The notes beneath the pieces were generated by a model. The model was not told the DNA's origin. It did not search any database and was given only the letters and a program-made list of their open reading frames with translations. A stretch of DNA of 64,000 nucleotides from Pempheris klunzingeri (taxonomy: Eukaryota > Chordata > Actinopteri > Acropomatiformes > Pempheridae). The DNA lies in contig NC_092016.1 in NCBI RefSeq assembly GCF_042242105.1, forward strand, positions 10,740,501 through 10,804,500, read 5' to 3'. Each line of letters begins with the position of its first letter. Positions within the stretch are counted from its first letter, which is position 1. The translations under genes and the position numbers were made by a program. Positions 1-13,172 of the stretch are shown one piece after another.

Positions 1-3000
1 TCACAATTTTCAGCAAATTAATGATGTAACCCTGATATTTATAGGATTTTATTAGTTTTGATAAAGTAATACGAGCAAACTATTTTTTATTCATGGATTG
101 ATGACTATAGTCATAACTCTAGGACTACTGCAAATAAGAAATAGATGTCCATGGCTACTAAAATGTTAAGACTAATATAAGTATAGGCATTTTGTGTTGA
201 TGTTGATTAGTAGTTCAGATAATAAATTGGAGGAATTGACAACATCTCAAAATGGACATTAACTTTATTTAGGTCTAATAATCATAATAAAGATACATAA
301 GTCCATGAAAACTTCACTAGGTAAATATATGTTTAATGGAATAAAATGATTAATTTATGTTGGTAGTCTGGTACTAAAGCAAGGCACCGTGGTTAAACCG
401 AAACACAACACCAGCCTCAAAATATTTAATATCTCAGTTTGGACTTTGCATGGGCTAATGAAATAACTTCCTTTTCCAGGTTATATGATTTCCCCATTGC
501 ACCACTTCTGCGTGTCGACAGCAGTAGTCCTAACAGACCTTTGTGCACACGAAGCATTGCACACACTGCCTTTGGTGCATGTGTCATAAGGTTACATTTT
601 ATCTTTAATGAGCTTTTAACAAGCATCCTGTTCAAACAAGAAAGCTAATAAATCTGTGTGAGCTGTTGAGAGATGTATCGGCAGTGAGAATGAAGCTACA
701 TTTCCCTCATGCACCTAAAATGGTGGTAGGCCCTTCTAGAGTTTCTAAGATATTTTTAAATCAATTTTAAAACTGTACATTGATAGGTTTTTTTTTACTC
801 TGTTATGTGAACATTCAACTGTAAGACACAATAGATATTCTGTTGTTACTACCTATTCACCCAGAAGTTCACATCCAGATGCATATTATCTATATGCCAA
901 TGTAAAACAAAGAATATGAGACAAGGACTTTCTCGTGTTAAGTAAGCCTTAATATTGATTATACAGATCAAATTTAAAATTCGACTTTCGGATTGATTAG
1001 GCATCCTGTGAAACAACCTTTGACTGGACAAGGACAAGATGATTTATCTCTCATGCCTTCCTGTTTGTGTGTCTATGTGTATTTGTGCATAGCCAGGAAC
1101 AGCTATTAATTCCAAAATGATAGCTTTATGCAGAGGCTTTTGATGTCAAATATATTTTACACTAATGATAAATTGTTTTGAATGCAAAAGAGGGAATGAA
1201 AAATGTATGTGGATATTACTTTTAACTACAGAAAACATAAACTCTTTGCAGGGAAAGCTGAGGTAGGCTACTTAAGTAGTAATGACATGCTGCATAAAGC
1301 CATTTAGAATGCAGAGGATAGAGCTAAAATCCACCCTACAGTCACGATGCTCAATACTCCTTCCCATGGGGTATACAGTTAATCAATATACAGTAGAATG
1401 TAAATTGTGCACTGCACCAAACTCCACTCTTAAGACTCTATCGCATGCACTTTAGTTTTTGTGCTGGCTATTCCATAAGTGCCTAATTCTCTGCAGCACC
1501 TTCTGTTGTGCATTTTATCACTTTGAGATTGTGTGACCGTTCTTGTCACCTCTACCTCTGGCACTAATGAGCGCAGGAGAAGATAGGGGCAGAATGTAAT
1601 GCTGGGGGAGCACAGAGGTCCTGCAATGTTGCTGACGTAAGGAGACTTGCCACAGATTCCATTGGAGGATCGGAAGGAGAAGGCAGGGGCGGGGGCATCT
1701 TGAATGGAAGAATGCGAGTTGGCCAAGGTCATACAAATTAGATAAACAAGGGCGGTCATATATATCCTGTGGGAAAACAAAATATGACGAATAGCTGTCG
1801 TAAATATGTGACTAAGGAAGCTACGCAAAAAACAGTAATTGTGTCTGTGACCTGCACCTCTGCAGTTATGTTGAGTGTCCATTTATGGCAGTAACAGCAA
1901 ACATTTGGCTGTATGTCAGGTTAGTTTATATCATTGAGCATGAATGATGGATAGATGTTAGTAATTGTCATCATTAGTCATCATCGTGCATTACAGTATG
2001 AGCTTGAGTATTGAAGCTAAAAGATGTAATCAACCTATGGATATGCAAACTTTTCTATAGTCTGCATGTGATTAAATTGCCAATGCTGTGAGCTTATGCC
2101 ACTTAATTTATCTCTCTTGAAGCCCTTGAAATACCCTCTGTTAATGCTACGACAGTGTTTGCATCACTGGCTGCAACTGCACAGAGGGAATTTCACAAGC
2201 CGTAGCAACAGAATTATGCAGCTCCTCTCTAAAATCAGCACATTTAGACACACAGGCAGCATCCAAACCAGAGTATGACTGCAGGAACAAATCACATGAG
2301 TGGAAAAGCAAATTAGAAATTCACAGCAGGTTGGCTTTTAGAGTGCACTGCCCCTGACGGCCAGTGAGTCACCTCTCAGCTGTACAGGTCAGGAAAACAG
2401 CCTACTAAGCAAAGGTTGGCGTGGCTATCTATGAGGTTTAATGACTGCAGCTATCAAATGACATGACAGACGTTAAACATAGCACTGCAGCAGGGGCAAA
2501 TAAATGCATTTGTCCAATAGCAGTGTGAGAGAAAAAAAATGCTATTATGTGACACCATGTTGCCAAAACTGGAAGATGATACTCAAAACTTTGTGCTTCT
2601 TATCTTGTTATCAAGTCTTTGGTTTTACAAATTGGGAGTACATCAGTGTAATCTTATAATGGAGCTAGCTGGCTACTGTTCAGATGCTTGTATTTCTGTG
2701 ATTTCTGTGTTGTCCTCTGTCAGAATCCCTGACCTCTAGCATGAGAAACCAACACACTGACTTGACAGCCAACCCTTTTAGTTCCTTACACAAGGTTTCA
2801 TAATGCCTCACGATTATGTGGTGCAGCACATTCAGAGAAAAGAAAGAGACAGGGTGCATGATCCAGCAAGTAAGAGATGTATTGTAAAGTCAGCAGTTAA
2901 AAAAAACACTTATCAAAAGATGCTTTATAGAAGAATGAAGCGTGACCTCTGTGAAGCAGAGGATGTACAGCAGTAAAATGCAGCTGAAACATGCAGGGGT

Positions 3001-5734
3001 TTGGCTGCAGCCTCCTGATCTCTGTTCCGCTTATTAGCAGCTGATTTTACAGTATGTGATTCTACCAGAGGCCCCACAAAAAGATGAAATATCTCATCTG
3101 TTATCTGGTGTATGACATTTATACTCTGCATTAGAATACAGAATACATTTAAACGATAATGATGCTCTTTGGGCTTTTGTGCACTTAAGCTCTTATGCTT
3201 TTTAAGGGCCTGCAAAAGCAATTAAACACTAGATTTTTGCAGAGGACTGCCTTTGTTCTTTATGATTTGCTTCCTCTAAGCTCAAATGGAATTAATAGTA
3301 TAAATATTTTAATAACATCTGTATTGTCAACTGGCTGCAAGGAGAAGCAATAAAATAACTAAATCGGCATAGAAGATTAAATTTACAAAATATGAAATAT
3401 CCAAATCATGTCAGTCTCAGAATTATGTGTGCATGCATTGAAGAAACTGTGCTTGCATTCATGCACATAATTACATTGTGTCCAATATGTTATTCCAGTG
3501 AAGACTTTATTGCACTGTATAGTATTGAGTATTTTTTAAACACTCCCACCTAAGTATGTATCCCATGAAAAGGTAAAAGAAAGGACTTAGTGGTGTTTAG
3601 CTGCAGTGAAAAAATGGGGGAGAAACACCACCTGACACTATGAAAATACAGGACTGTGATGTGATTGACAAAAGCACAAATCTGGATTTACTGATTCATA
3701 CAAATTCAAAGCTAAAATCAGAAACCATGTACAGAAAGGAAATACATATTTTTTAAGATTCCCCAAATGAACCGATAATCTCCATCTCATTTTTCCCACC
3801 AACAGCTGAGAGCTCAGACATATCAGGTGACATGAAATGACCTCACATCCCCGCGCCAGCGGATCATGTGACACTAGGCCACCAACATCCAAATCCTCTC
3901 TGGATCAAACTACAGCATCATGTACAGTTGCAAAGAAGCAATCACCTAAGTATGTTTATCCCAGGAGGGGAGAGCTAATGCTAATAAAGATGAACAATTC
4001 CAATCAGTTAATGTGGATGTCTTTAGCAGCAAAATGGTGAGTTGAATCATTTTGTTTTTGAACACCACATCATAGATTGCAGCGTTAACCATGAAGCTGC
4101 ATTTCTCATGGGGAATAAAAGCTTTTAAAGCAGCTGGATCGTGAGCAATCCAATTGTGATTTCACAGACAGCTGGAAATGGTGACAGTAAATTAATTATC
4201 TGTCTTAATTAACCAGAAATAAAAGCCCAGTGAGACCCACTTGACTAAAACCCACAATGTTGTTCAAAAACATGTGATATAAATTATCATTACACTTGGA
4301 GTGGAACCACTTATGACGCAGTGTGACCGCTGATGTGAACAGCCAGTTGAATTTTTAATGAAGTGGTTGTATTTTTTTTTATTTTCCATCAACCAGACCT
4401 TTAAATTAGTTTAGATTCATAAGAGGTTGTCTATTCATGGCTTTTTTTCCCAAGAGAGCAACCTCGCTCAGGATGAGAGTAAAGCAATTAGAGACCTTGG
4501 TGGTGTGGGATCAGGTGCTCCCTTCGGACCAGACCTAAGGGGTATTGTGGAGGGCAGGTGATGGGGTAACAGAGACAGGAGAGCAAAAGAGAGAAAAATC
4601 ACCCAGGGCTAATTTACCGCACTGCGGAAAGAGGCCAGACAATACGATGAATCTTCGCTGCTTCTCAATTCAACTGGAAATTAATTTTATCACAACTACA
4701 GGTTGACTCATTGATAAATCCAGTGGGGAAAACATATTTTACCATAATTATTTTCTTTTAACAAAGAAAACAGTGTAAGGTCGCCCCCTGTGTGACACAT
4801 CAAATGAGTGGGAGGTTAAACTGTATATTTGCCTGCTTGACCTCACCAACCGCACGAGCATCAGGATTCCTCATATGAACTACTTTTCCCAATCTAGTGG
4901 CTGAACAGCCCACTTTTTTTTGATACAGAAGCACATTTTAGCAATTTTTTACCACCACATTCAAAAGCAAAGCATTCATCCAAACCCAACCTCCCAACTG
5001 CACATCCATCCCCTCCTTTCTCTATTGCGTCAGTTATGCAAACATGGATGTTTGACTGTGTTCCTGTACGTTTAGGTTGTAAAACTCTGCCCTCTGCAGG
5101 ACTTCAGCTGAACACTATCTATCTGCGTCAAGCATGACTGTCTCAAGCCCTCCAAGAGGAAATCTATATGAAGAATTATTCATGGTGGCGTGAAAACAAG
5201 CGTGAGGAGAGTGTGTCTGCGTGATTTCAGCCCCTGCTGGCTGATGATGCACGCGTGAACTAATGGAGGGAGACACAAGAAGGAGCTTGGGTTTTTCACC
5301 CACGGGTCCGCCTTGATGGGATGCTCCTGAGTCTAAACAGCATATGGTGCCTCCCTGGGCATCAAAACACATCCTACATGTCCAGCAACACAGCCGGCTG
5401 CGTGACACACACACACACAGACACACACATGCACCACTGACACAGCAGATCTAAATACACAAAATGTACACACACTTTCATTCATTCTCAAACACAGCGT
5501 AGACAATTTAGCTTTATGTAGGAAATGAAAATCAAAAAAAAGCATTTTATTCATTATGTTTGTGAGTCTTGTTCTTTGACCATAGATGACGCTGTGTTTA
5601 TTTGCGATGATTTAAACCAATATTGTGTGATTTGACACTAAGAATACGCGTCATACATCACAGTGCTAAAGGATGGACTGAATAGTCACTGAAGTTTGAG
5701 ATTATTACTCCTGATACCAATAAGAGAACTGAGA

Positions 5735-5960
5735 CAATGAGTCTATTAATCTTTTGGTGGATTGACAGAGAATGAATCAGCAACTATTTTGATATCGATC
5801 AATCCTTTGTACTATTGGTCGGACAATAATGGGTAATTTCCTTTACAATGTTATGACAATGTTCTTTTTATAGATTAAACAAAACATTTAATTGAGAAAT
5901 GAATAGAGAAAATAATCAGATTAATAGATAATAAAAATAATCATTAGTTGCCGCCCTAAT
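5735..5960. repeat. Interspersed repeat ending in a GATTAAT-rich tail, partial copy
   Basis: The segment contains short ATTAATCG-like motifs, a central part reading like 'attaaacaaaacatttaattgagaaa', and ends in 'taatcattagttgccgccctaa'. I recognise this end as a degenerate copy of a very common fish repeat whose consensus tail is 'aatcgttagttgcagcccta'. Compared with the copy at 13640-13866 it represents the other end of the element. It has no coding potential. Confidence 0.6.
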
Positions 5961-6880
5961 AAAATAATCATATTCTTTCAATGACTCTCAGAGCATTAAC
6001 AAAGATGTGCCCACTATAGGATATTATGTCATAGCAGAATTTAGATTTGAGGTGTTAGACTGCGGAAGATAAACACAAGTAAATCCAAAGTGAATCTGCT
6101 GCCTGTAAAATCTAACTTTAGGTGCATTAGTGCAAAATACAAAATGTAGCCTTCAGAAAAGCAGCATGTGTTCAAGTCATGATAATCAATCAACAGACAG
6201 TGTAATCTACAGAGCTGTGAACATCATACCCTGTGATTGATTAAGTTGTCTTAGGACAACCTTCCCGGTGTTTCATTCTTAATGCTTGACTTCCCCGCCA
6301 TGGCCACCATCTTGATTCCTACAAACATTACATCATCCTGCTTGTTGTCCTTCACTTGACCCCACGCTCAAGTGCTCAAATGGGGGGGAATAACATGAAC
6401 ATCAAGCCCTCCTTGATAATCGGCCAAAATTACAACGAAAGCTTTTTACTGTGGTATTAATAGCTCTAGACTGTATTTTTGGAATGGAAAATATTGTATG
6501 CGATGTTGGTTTAGTGCTACGTTTTCAGTCATCCTCGGCTGCTGATGGTGCTTACTGTCCAGGTCTCTCCTCCTGAGATAAATCATGCAGGAAAGTCAAT
6601 AGAGTTGTTGGGATTTATGTGGGTTTGAGTCTTCTCTCTTAAAATGATTTGTTGTAGATGAGGGACATGAGCCCGACCATAAAAACAATTGAGAAGCACA
6701 AGTCATTTTCTTCAAATCTTTCACCGACAACCAAGGTCTCTGCTGTTTGTAATCCTCAGCATCCTTTCAGAAATGAACAAGAGGGTATTTTATCCAAGTG
6801 TGTTACAGAGAGTTACAGGAAATCCATTTTAGGGCGTCTTGGCTTATGGGTATAATATAAAACTGAACAATTATTATTGG

Positions 6881-6881
6881 A

Positions 6882-6911
<30 letters not shown>
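6881..6911. repeat. (TAA)n microsatellite
   Basis: About ten perfect AAT units in a row, in intronic or intergenic AT-rich sequence. Confidence 0.95.
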
Positions 6912-6912
<1 letters not shown>

Positions 6913-9499
6913 TACTTTCCTGTTTTTTTAATGCTTTTGTCATAATTTCAAAAAGCTGGTAATGTTACAAATCACTGCTGCAGAGGCTGTAAAGTCAACA
7001 TATTGCTACAAGACGTATGGCACACGATAGTACTAGGTACACATAATGCAGAGTGCCTACAGTGACCTGCCATATGTCCTATCAGAGGACACATAGGCAG
7101 GCCTTGCTCCTGAGTCACAGCCTCCAGAAACACACTAAACATCTGCCATCCCCTCCGTACAGCCAGTGGGATCAAGCACGCAACCTTCACATGCATCACA
7201 CATGGCCAGCTCCTCCTCCTCAGTGTCACACACAAACCCCCTCCATCACCTCAAACCATCCCCCCGTGCTCATCATCTATAGGACAAAAAAAAAATCATC
7301 TATTTGACTCTATTCTTACATAACAGACCTGTCTCACCTAGAGAAAATCAGCTGCTGCCCCAATCACATTGCCTGCCCTCGTCCCCCCTTCTCCTCCTTC
7401 CAATAAGGCCTCCTACAGTGGTAGTCGTGATAAATCTCCTGCACCCACCCCCCGCGTTCTGTTCCTCCCTCCCTCCCTCCATCTCTTTCCACAGCCCTGG
7501 GTGGTGGTGCATCTCACTCAGGTTTGGCCCTCTGCTCCCACCCTCGTGCACCTCCAAGCCTTCATCACACGGGAACAATCTCCCTCTAACAGGCCCTGAA
7601 TATGCAGATTGGTTAATTCAGCTGCAGTTGCTCTCTCTCTGTAAATGCATCTGCAGCACTTTCCGAAGACTGAGCAGCGAATAAATGCTTACGCTGGGGC
7701 TTTTTTTTTGGTGGTGGTTAGGGGGAGTGCCTCTGTCCACGGCAGACTGCAGCCAAGAATGGGATTTCAGAAGTGGGATGGGGCAAGCAGAACTAATAAG
7801 AGATAAAGACTGTGACCAAGGTAAAGCTTAAGGCCCATTTGGTGACTGATCCGGATCTGTTAGAGAATAATTAATGTAATTGCGCTTTTGATCTTGGTTT
7901 TGTTGCATCTGGTCCTGCTGATACATTCTTAGTTTATTTGCAACTCACCTGGTTATAGCCTCTGCAGCAAACATTCCTTTAACATTTTCTAAAAAAGCTG
8001 AGAGGGCAGGAAAAATACTGCATTAAAAACAGATTTCCCAAAATCAAGGCACATGAAAAAGAAACAGCAACCCCAGTTTAGCATCCACACTGCAGCAGGG
8101 CTACAGTGTAGGTTTTGTGTGTGTAAAAGGAGTTTTTCCCATAATTGTGATGCAATGTAATGCACATAAGAAAAAGCTGCATATTCAGAAGCATCTCAAA
8201 GTTGATCTATATAAAAATATAAACAGCAAATACACCATATCCTCAGGAAAAAGATTTTTGTAGAGCAACAAATACAAGTCGCAGTGTGTTTGGATACGAG
8301 AGATTAGTGGTGTAAATAATACAGAGAATAAGATTTTGTGTAATACTAGAACAGATGGACGAATGCGTCTCCCCAAAGCATTAAAAAATACTGTAAAGGC
8401 TGCTGCTTTGAAATGGGACAAGATGTTGTTGATGAACGCAGAAAAATAACTTCTGCTTACACAAAGGCATCGGGTGCATAAAAGACTATAGTTTCCCCCT
8501 CCTCTCCATCTCTGTTGTGCTTTCTGCAGCCTTAGCACTAAAATCTGATTCAAGCTTTCTGTGAACAAGTGTGCTGCTTGCCAACACAAATGACAGTGGG
8601 AGTGGGCCAGGGGCCAAAGTCCTCCCCTGACTATCAAGAGAGAAAAGCAATCAAAAGAAGCAATCGATATAAACAAAGTCTTAACTACTATTGATTATTT
8701 AGCTCTATGCTGATGGGCAATGATAGTTATAGACCTAAATTCATACACTCAGTTGATTAATATCTTCAGTTTTTTTGTTGAAAAAGCCATTCGGGCGAGA
8801 ATTCTTGCTGTAACACGACCGCTGATGGTCCAACGGCTCAGAGGCAGTGTTGTGTCTGTTGTGACATTTTAGTAGGATGCAATGGAAACTGCTCCTCAGC
8901 TCAGCATCCTGCAGTCTCATCACTCACTGTAAGGCGGGCCGTTACTTCCATCAGCTGCATTTGAGTTTGGGCAAGTCAGCAAGTTTTCCTCTAGTGCACA
9001 CACAGCCTATACAAAAGAAATATACCATGGAAAAGCTTGGGAGGCTTTAGCTGAGCGCTCAGTCTCTGGTGAGATAGTGGCCTCTTGAGCCATTTGAAGC
9101 GTCCTCTGAGTGGCAGGCCATAAAGACAAATGACAGCGATGTGGTAAGTCACTCTCCATGACTTACAGAGCAGGAGAGGATATGAGAATACAGTTAGAGG
9201 ATGCTGCCTTTTCCATTCAGATGAAGGCTTATGATTGCTGTGCATGGCTCAAAATCAAGGCCACCGCTAATCTGTCAATCACAGCCTAAAAGCATCCACC
9301 TCCAGCGTATCACTGACAGGTTTGCTAGATGGGAGCTGAATGGTGATTGTGTAATTACTTTTGAAATGCAGGTCTTTTGTTCAGTCAGTCATGACAATTC
9401 TTTTTTTTTTTTGGCTGGGACAGTGACGTCAAATTGTTTTCAGCTATGCTGGTTGCACGGCTTAAGGGATGGCAACGTTAGTCTGACGGTCAGTTGATG

Positions 9500-10665
9500 C
9501 AACATTTTGGATCAGACTTAGATATTCCAACTATTGGATGGATTGTCATGACAATTTGTGCAGACTTAACAGACTGGTGATCCCCTGCCTTTTGATCTCT
9601 CACCAGCAGGTTCCCTTTTAATAATATACTGTATCTCAACAACTGGAGAATGTATTGCCATGAAGTTTGATACAGATATTCATTCTGCCCAGAGGATAAA
9701 TCCCAAAGACTTTGGTGATTCTCTGCCTTTTTGTTTAGTACCACCAAGTTTTCACTTATTCTATAAAATATCTTAACATCTCCTGAATGGACTGGCTTAA
9801 GCATTGGTAGAGAAATCCATGGTGCCCAGAGGATGTATCATATGGTTTTTTGTTTTGATTTGGTGATCCACTGACCTTTCCTCCAGAGCCACCATGAGGT
9901 TGACATGTATAGTTAAGAGTATTTATAGTTTTGTATTTTTCATTAGTTTTTGTTTCAATTTCATCTTTACTTTTTGTTTTCAATTCAGTTTAGTCTCTGT
10001 TAGTTTCCAGAGTCGGTTTGCTTGTTTCAGGTTTGTTCTTAGTATTTTAAAATGTTATTATAATTATATTATGATAACGTATTATGGTAATATATATGAT
10101 ATATTGAAATAAAAATACCATACTTGACTCCCAGTCATGTAGACATCCCATTACCTCCTCATACTTGTTATTATGACAGCTTTGACCAAGTTGAGAAAGA
10201 CTAATGCTGAAGACATTTCCTGTATATTATTATTATATCATTTCAACTAGCTTTGATTTTTTCTATAGCCTAGTTTTTCTTTTTATTCCAGTTAGCTAAA
10301 TGTTTTTTTTTTCACATCTAGTTTTAGTTTTTAGTTGAGTTTTAGTTAACTATACTGTTCTTGATATGGTTTTCAATGAGACAGTTACATCATTGTACAT
10401 TTACTACAATGATGTGTTACTTTACATCTGGCGCCACCATCAAGCCAAAAACTGAATGTGTCCAACTCTTCGTATCACGACCAAATACGTGCTGTGCTTT
10501 GTGTTTGTGTGAAGCAAATATATGCTAACACACTAAGCTAAGACGGCGAGCATGATGAACATCACAGCTGTTCCACATCAGCATGCTAGCATAGCCGTTA
10601 TGAGCATGTTAGCATGCAGCCTCACAGAGCTGTAAGCATGTCTGTAGACTCTTTAGTCTCATTAA
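9500..10665. repeat. Composite interspersed repeat with diverged tandem units, interrupted by an insertion
   Basis: The left part, about 9500-9905, is three diverged tandem units of roughly 125-140 bases. Each runs from a 'ggatggattgycatgaa'-like start through 'cccagaggat' and 'tttggtgat' to a 'ccaccat'-like end. The right part, about 10420-10665, resumes with 'ggcgccaccatcaagcc' and runs through the 'agcatgctagcat' and 'gagcatgttagcatgc' motifs and 'cctcacagagctgtaagcatg'. I recognise both parts as pieces of one abundant percomorph repeat. The interruption between them is annotated separately. There is no coding capacity. Confidence 0.7.
9907..10355. mobile_element. Small non-autonomous element with inverted ends, nested in the composite repeat
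   Basis: GTATAGTTAA at the left end (9907-9916) is matched by its exact reverse complement TTAACTATAC at the right end (10346-10355). The interior is T-rich and built of 'agttttagtttt'-like words on the right side. It splits the flanking composite repeat, so it is younger than that repeat. It has no open reading frame for a transposase. A MITE-like element is the simplest reading; exact target-site duplications were not resolved. Confidence 0.55.
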
Positions 10666-11394
10666 TAAATCAGCATGTCACACAGTGGCTTAAAGCTCTG
10701 TGACCGTGACACGCAGCACCACTAGGCTGAGAGTCGTTACTAACGCCGCAGTTAAAGATAATGTCACACGTAACTTAGAGGCATTCAAAACCCTTATGTA
10801 CACAAAAGCTTGAGCTACAACTGGTGACCAATACTTGTATCAATACTTCCAGCAGCTCAATGGTTTTGTGGCATCCCTTAATGAGATGGAGCATTTGAGC
10901 TGAATTCCCAGTCAGGTCATAGCTGAGCTGTCAACATGATATAATTCCCCTGAGGCTGAGGCCCTCCAGCAGTCTATTCCTCTGTCTGGAAACAACAAAG
11001 TACATGTGTGTATTACAGTTGTGTCTGCTTGGATTTATGCACATCAGAGCTGTGAATTTAAAACACTGCTTTGTGAATTAAAAAACCTCAGCAAAGTATA
11101 TTTCATGAGGATTTAGTGTGGCTATAAACGCAACAGAGAGTTTCACCTTGAACATTTCGGAACATATTGATGTATGTAAGGAGTGAGCAACTTGTTTTCT
11201 GCAACCTTGATACTCAAATCAAGTTTCCTCTTAGAAACAGAGTGAATCTTAATTCAGGTCAGGTATCATGTTACTTTGATATAGTGTGATCATGTATGGA
11301 AATGGAACTGGCTGTTTATGGTGGCTCATGAATCATGAATGCAAAACTTCAGCCTCTTTATGGAAGTTAACACATTTGTGTTGGGAAATACACT

Positions 11395-11770
11395 TGATCA
11401 ATTAGTTGACAAGAATTTTCTGAAAAGATAGATACCACTCTTCTGTTCGTGTGGTCAATATGAAGCAACAGCCAGTACCTTGTTAAGTTAGCTTGACACA
11501 AAGACTGGAAACAGCCTGTCTCTATCCAAAGGTGATACATGATATCATATTAGGTAATACGTTATATTTCCATGCAGCACCAATTAACACAATATTTGAT
11601 TTTGTTGATCTGTCCAAAAACCAAAGTATAAAACTAGTATAAAGGCATCATTACACTTAGGTTTTTTTATGGATTGAACAAGGCAAGACTAGTTGTTTCC
11701 AGCCTCTTTTCTAAATTAGTCTAACCAGCTGGTGGCTGTAGCTTCGTGTTTAGGAGACAAACATCAGGGT
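11395..11770. repeat. Percomorph SINE-like repeat, copy 1
   Basis: It contains in order 'ggaaatacacttgatca', 'gatagataccactctt', 'aatatgaagcaacagccag', 'ttagcttgacacaaagactg', 'gaaacagcctg' and further degenerate blocks. The same ordered blocks recur near 14770-14925, 35815-35915 and 51955-52310. I recognise the family as a widespread fish interspersed repeat. This copy may carry an internal insertion or expansion around 11540-11650. Confidence 0.65.
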
Positions 11771-12347
11771 GACGAGTGTATAATCCAAATGAAGATCATA
11801 TTTTTGGAGTTTGGTGCAACAAAGCCATTTCAGGACTGCCTCAAAATTACTGGAAACAAATGAATCATTTACCACCATTGTCTCTAAACTGTAAATGTGA
11901 ATCTGGGGTCTGTTTCACCCAATTTGCAAGCAGCATTTTGTACCGTTTGCACCCTATTGCGTTGATTTAGACAAATTTTGCTAATCAAAGCAAACCCCAT
12001 ACTTGCAGCCCATGCATGAGATTGCAAGAGCTCTATAGGACTCGTTAAATTATCTGCAATTTGCAAGAGATGAGCATTTGTGAAATGTGCTTTGTGCAAC
12101 CTTTTTGGATTTGGTTGTGGTTAGAAAAGTCCTGCCAGACAATTCGCTGTCCCACATAACACCTGCAATACCGAAGGGACCTTTTTGAATCTGTCACCAG
12201 TCGGGCCTTTCAGCAATATCCAGATGTACCTGATGTCAGGTTGCTGACTTGTTTGTTCTGTACATTTTGTTCATTAATTACAGTGTCTATGGTCAGGTGA
12301 TCCAGCTCATTAATGCACTGTGTTTGCCTTTGAGTCAGTTTACTTAC

Positions 12348-12489
12348 ATTGGAGTCTAGAAGATCAATGCTGTCCAGACTCTTGCTCCTGTGAATGCGAC
12401 CCTTGATGCGGCGGAGTGATGGCTTGCCCTGAATGGTGCTCGCTGAGGAGGCTGCTGTGATGGAGCCAGCAGTTGGGCTGGGGTGTATC
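12348..12489 (-). CDS. tjp1: Shared 5' coding exon of the tjp1 (ZO-1)-like gene, 47 codons
   Basis: This internal exon has a strong acceptor (long pyrimidine tract, then cag) and a consensus donor, AAT followed by gtaagt. Its first base completes a codon split 2+1, then 47 codons follow, ending in phase 0. The peptide begins IHPSPTAGSITAASS and continues with the basic, serine-rich stretch SLRRIKGRIHRSKSLDSIDLL, probably a disordered phosphorylated region. Both candidate upstream exons (28310-28421 and 20036-20133) end in phase 2 and join it without breaking the frame. A phase-0 exit suits the following ZO-1 exon as I remember it, but that exon is outside the window. Assignment to tjp1 rests on recalled ZO-1 long-isoform sequence and on apba2 as a neighbour; the exon itself is much better supported than its name. 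Confidence 0.62.
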
Positions 12490-13030
12490 CTGAGGTCAGC
12501 ACGGAGGAGGCGGCAGGAGGAGGACAAAGAAAAACAACAGAGCTACATCAGGGCAAGCAAGTACACATCCTGCCTGGTTGTATCACAGCGGGACAAAGTA
12601 CAACAGGCAAGCCCGAAGAAGAGGAGGAGTAACACAGTGGTCACGTTTCTGCTTTTCAAAAGGCCACAGTCCCCAACTGGATAAAATGGCATTTAAAGAA
12701 ATCTATAATTGGATTTAATGTCACAGCCGCCCTGCAGGGGAGCTGGTTCGAGCTCAGGAAGCACTGCAGCTTCAAACACAGAGGGCCTGTGCAGCCCTGT
12801 GGGCCGCACGAGCCAAACTGTAGATGGGTCATGGTGAGACGCGGGGAGGAGGCACACTTGGCTGACCTATCACCAATACTCTCCGGAAATGTTTTACCCT
12901 TCACAAATGACATACTTAAGCAGCACTGTTGGAACCCTGCTGACCACATTAAAGCCCTCTGCCTCTCATTTCCTTTGTCTTCTCCATGTTTGTTGCTTAA
13001 TTGCTGCGTAATGTGCTGTGTTTGCCATAA

Positions 13031-13075
13031 AATTAATTGTCCCCGTAGGGATGAACAAAGCTGAACTGAACTGAG
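13031..13075 (+). mobile_element. Degenerate LINE/SINE 3' tail
   Basis: The sequence 'aattgtccccgtagggatgaac' followed by a degenerate 'aagctgaactgaactga' run resembles the common fish retroposon end 'aatttccccgtgggactaataaagg' plus short tandem repeats. Only the tail is recognisable. Confidence 0.4.
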
Positions 13076-13172
13076 AATTCAGATTGTAAATCTATCTAGA
13101 GCAGGGTCTCCATTTGAGAACAGCTCCATTTGTCTCCTCTACATCACAAACAAACACATTATTGATATATAT

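Larger units (their letters stand above)
1..12347. other. Presumed long 5' intron of the tjp1-like gene; no exon found
   Basis: No open reading frame here has both believable splice signals and a protein-like sequence. The longest frames are low-complexity or lie in repeats. If the exon at 12348-12489 is the last 5' exon before the body of the gene, this whole stretch is intron, because its donor faces left. It holds several interspersed repeats, listed separately. Between them, for example around 4470-4680 and 7590-7690, are non-repetitive tracts that could be regulatory, but nothing in the sequence proves that. Confidence 0.55.

Noticed and set aside
1430-1882. 150-codon minus-strand open frame, including a segment starting MPPPLPSPSDPP in another frame
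   Set aside because: It has no usable donor after the proline-rich part, no recognisable domain and no phase match to the exon at 12348-12489.
7304-7684. 126-codon plus-strand frame rich in Pro, Ser and Leu
   Set aside because: Composition follows a CT-rich tract; there are no splice sites or Kozak context, and the opposite strand is equally open.
9490-9983. Overlapping minus-strand frames of 104 and 75 codons
   Set aside because: They lie entirely in the tandem units of an interspersed repeat, and their similarity to each other reflects the repeat.
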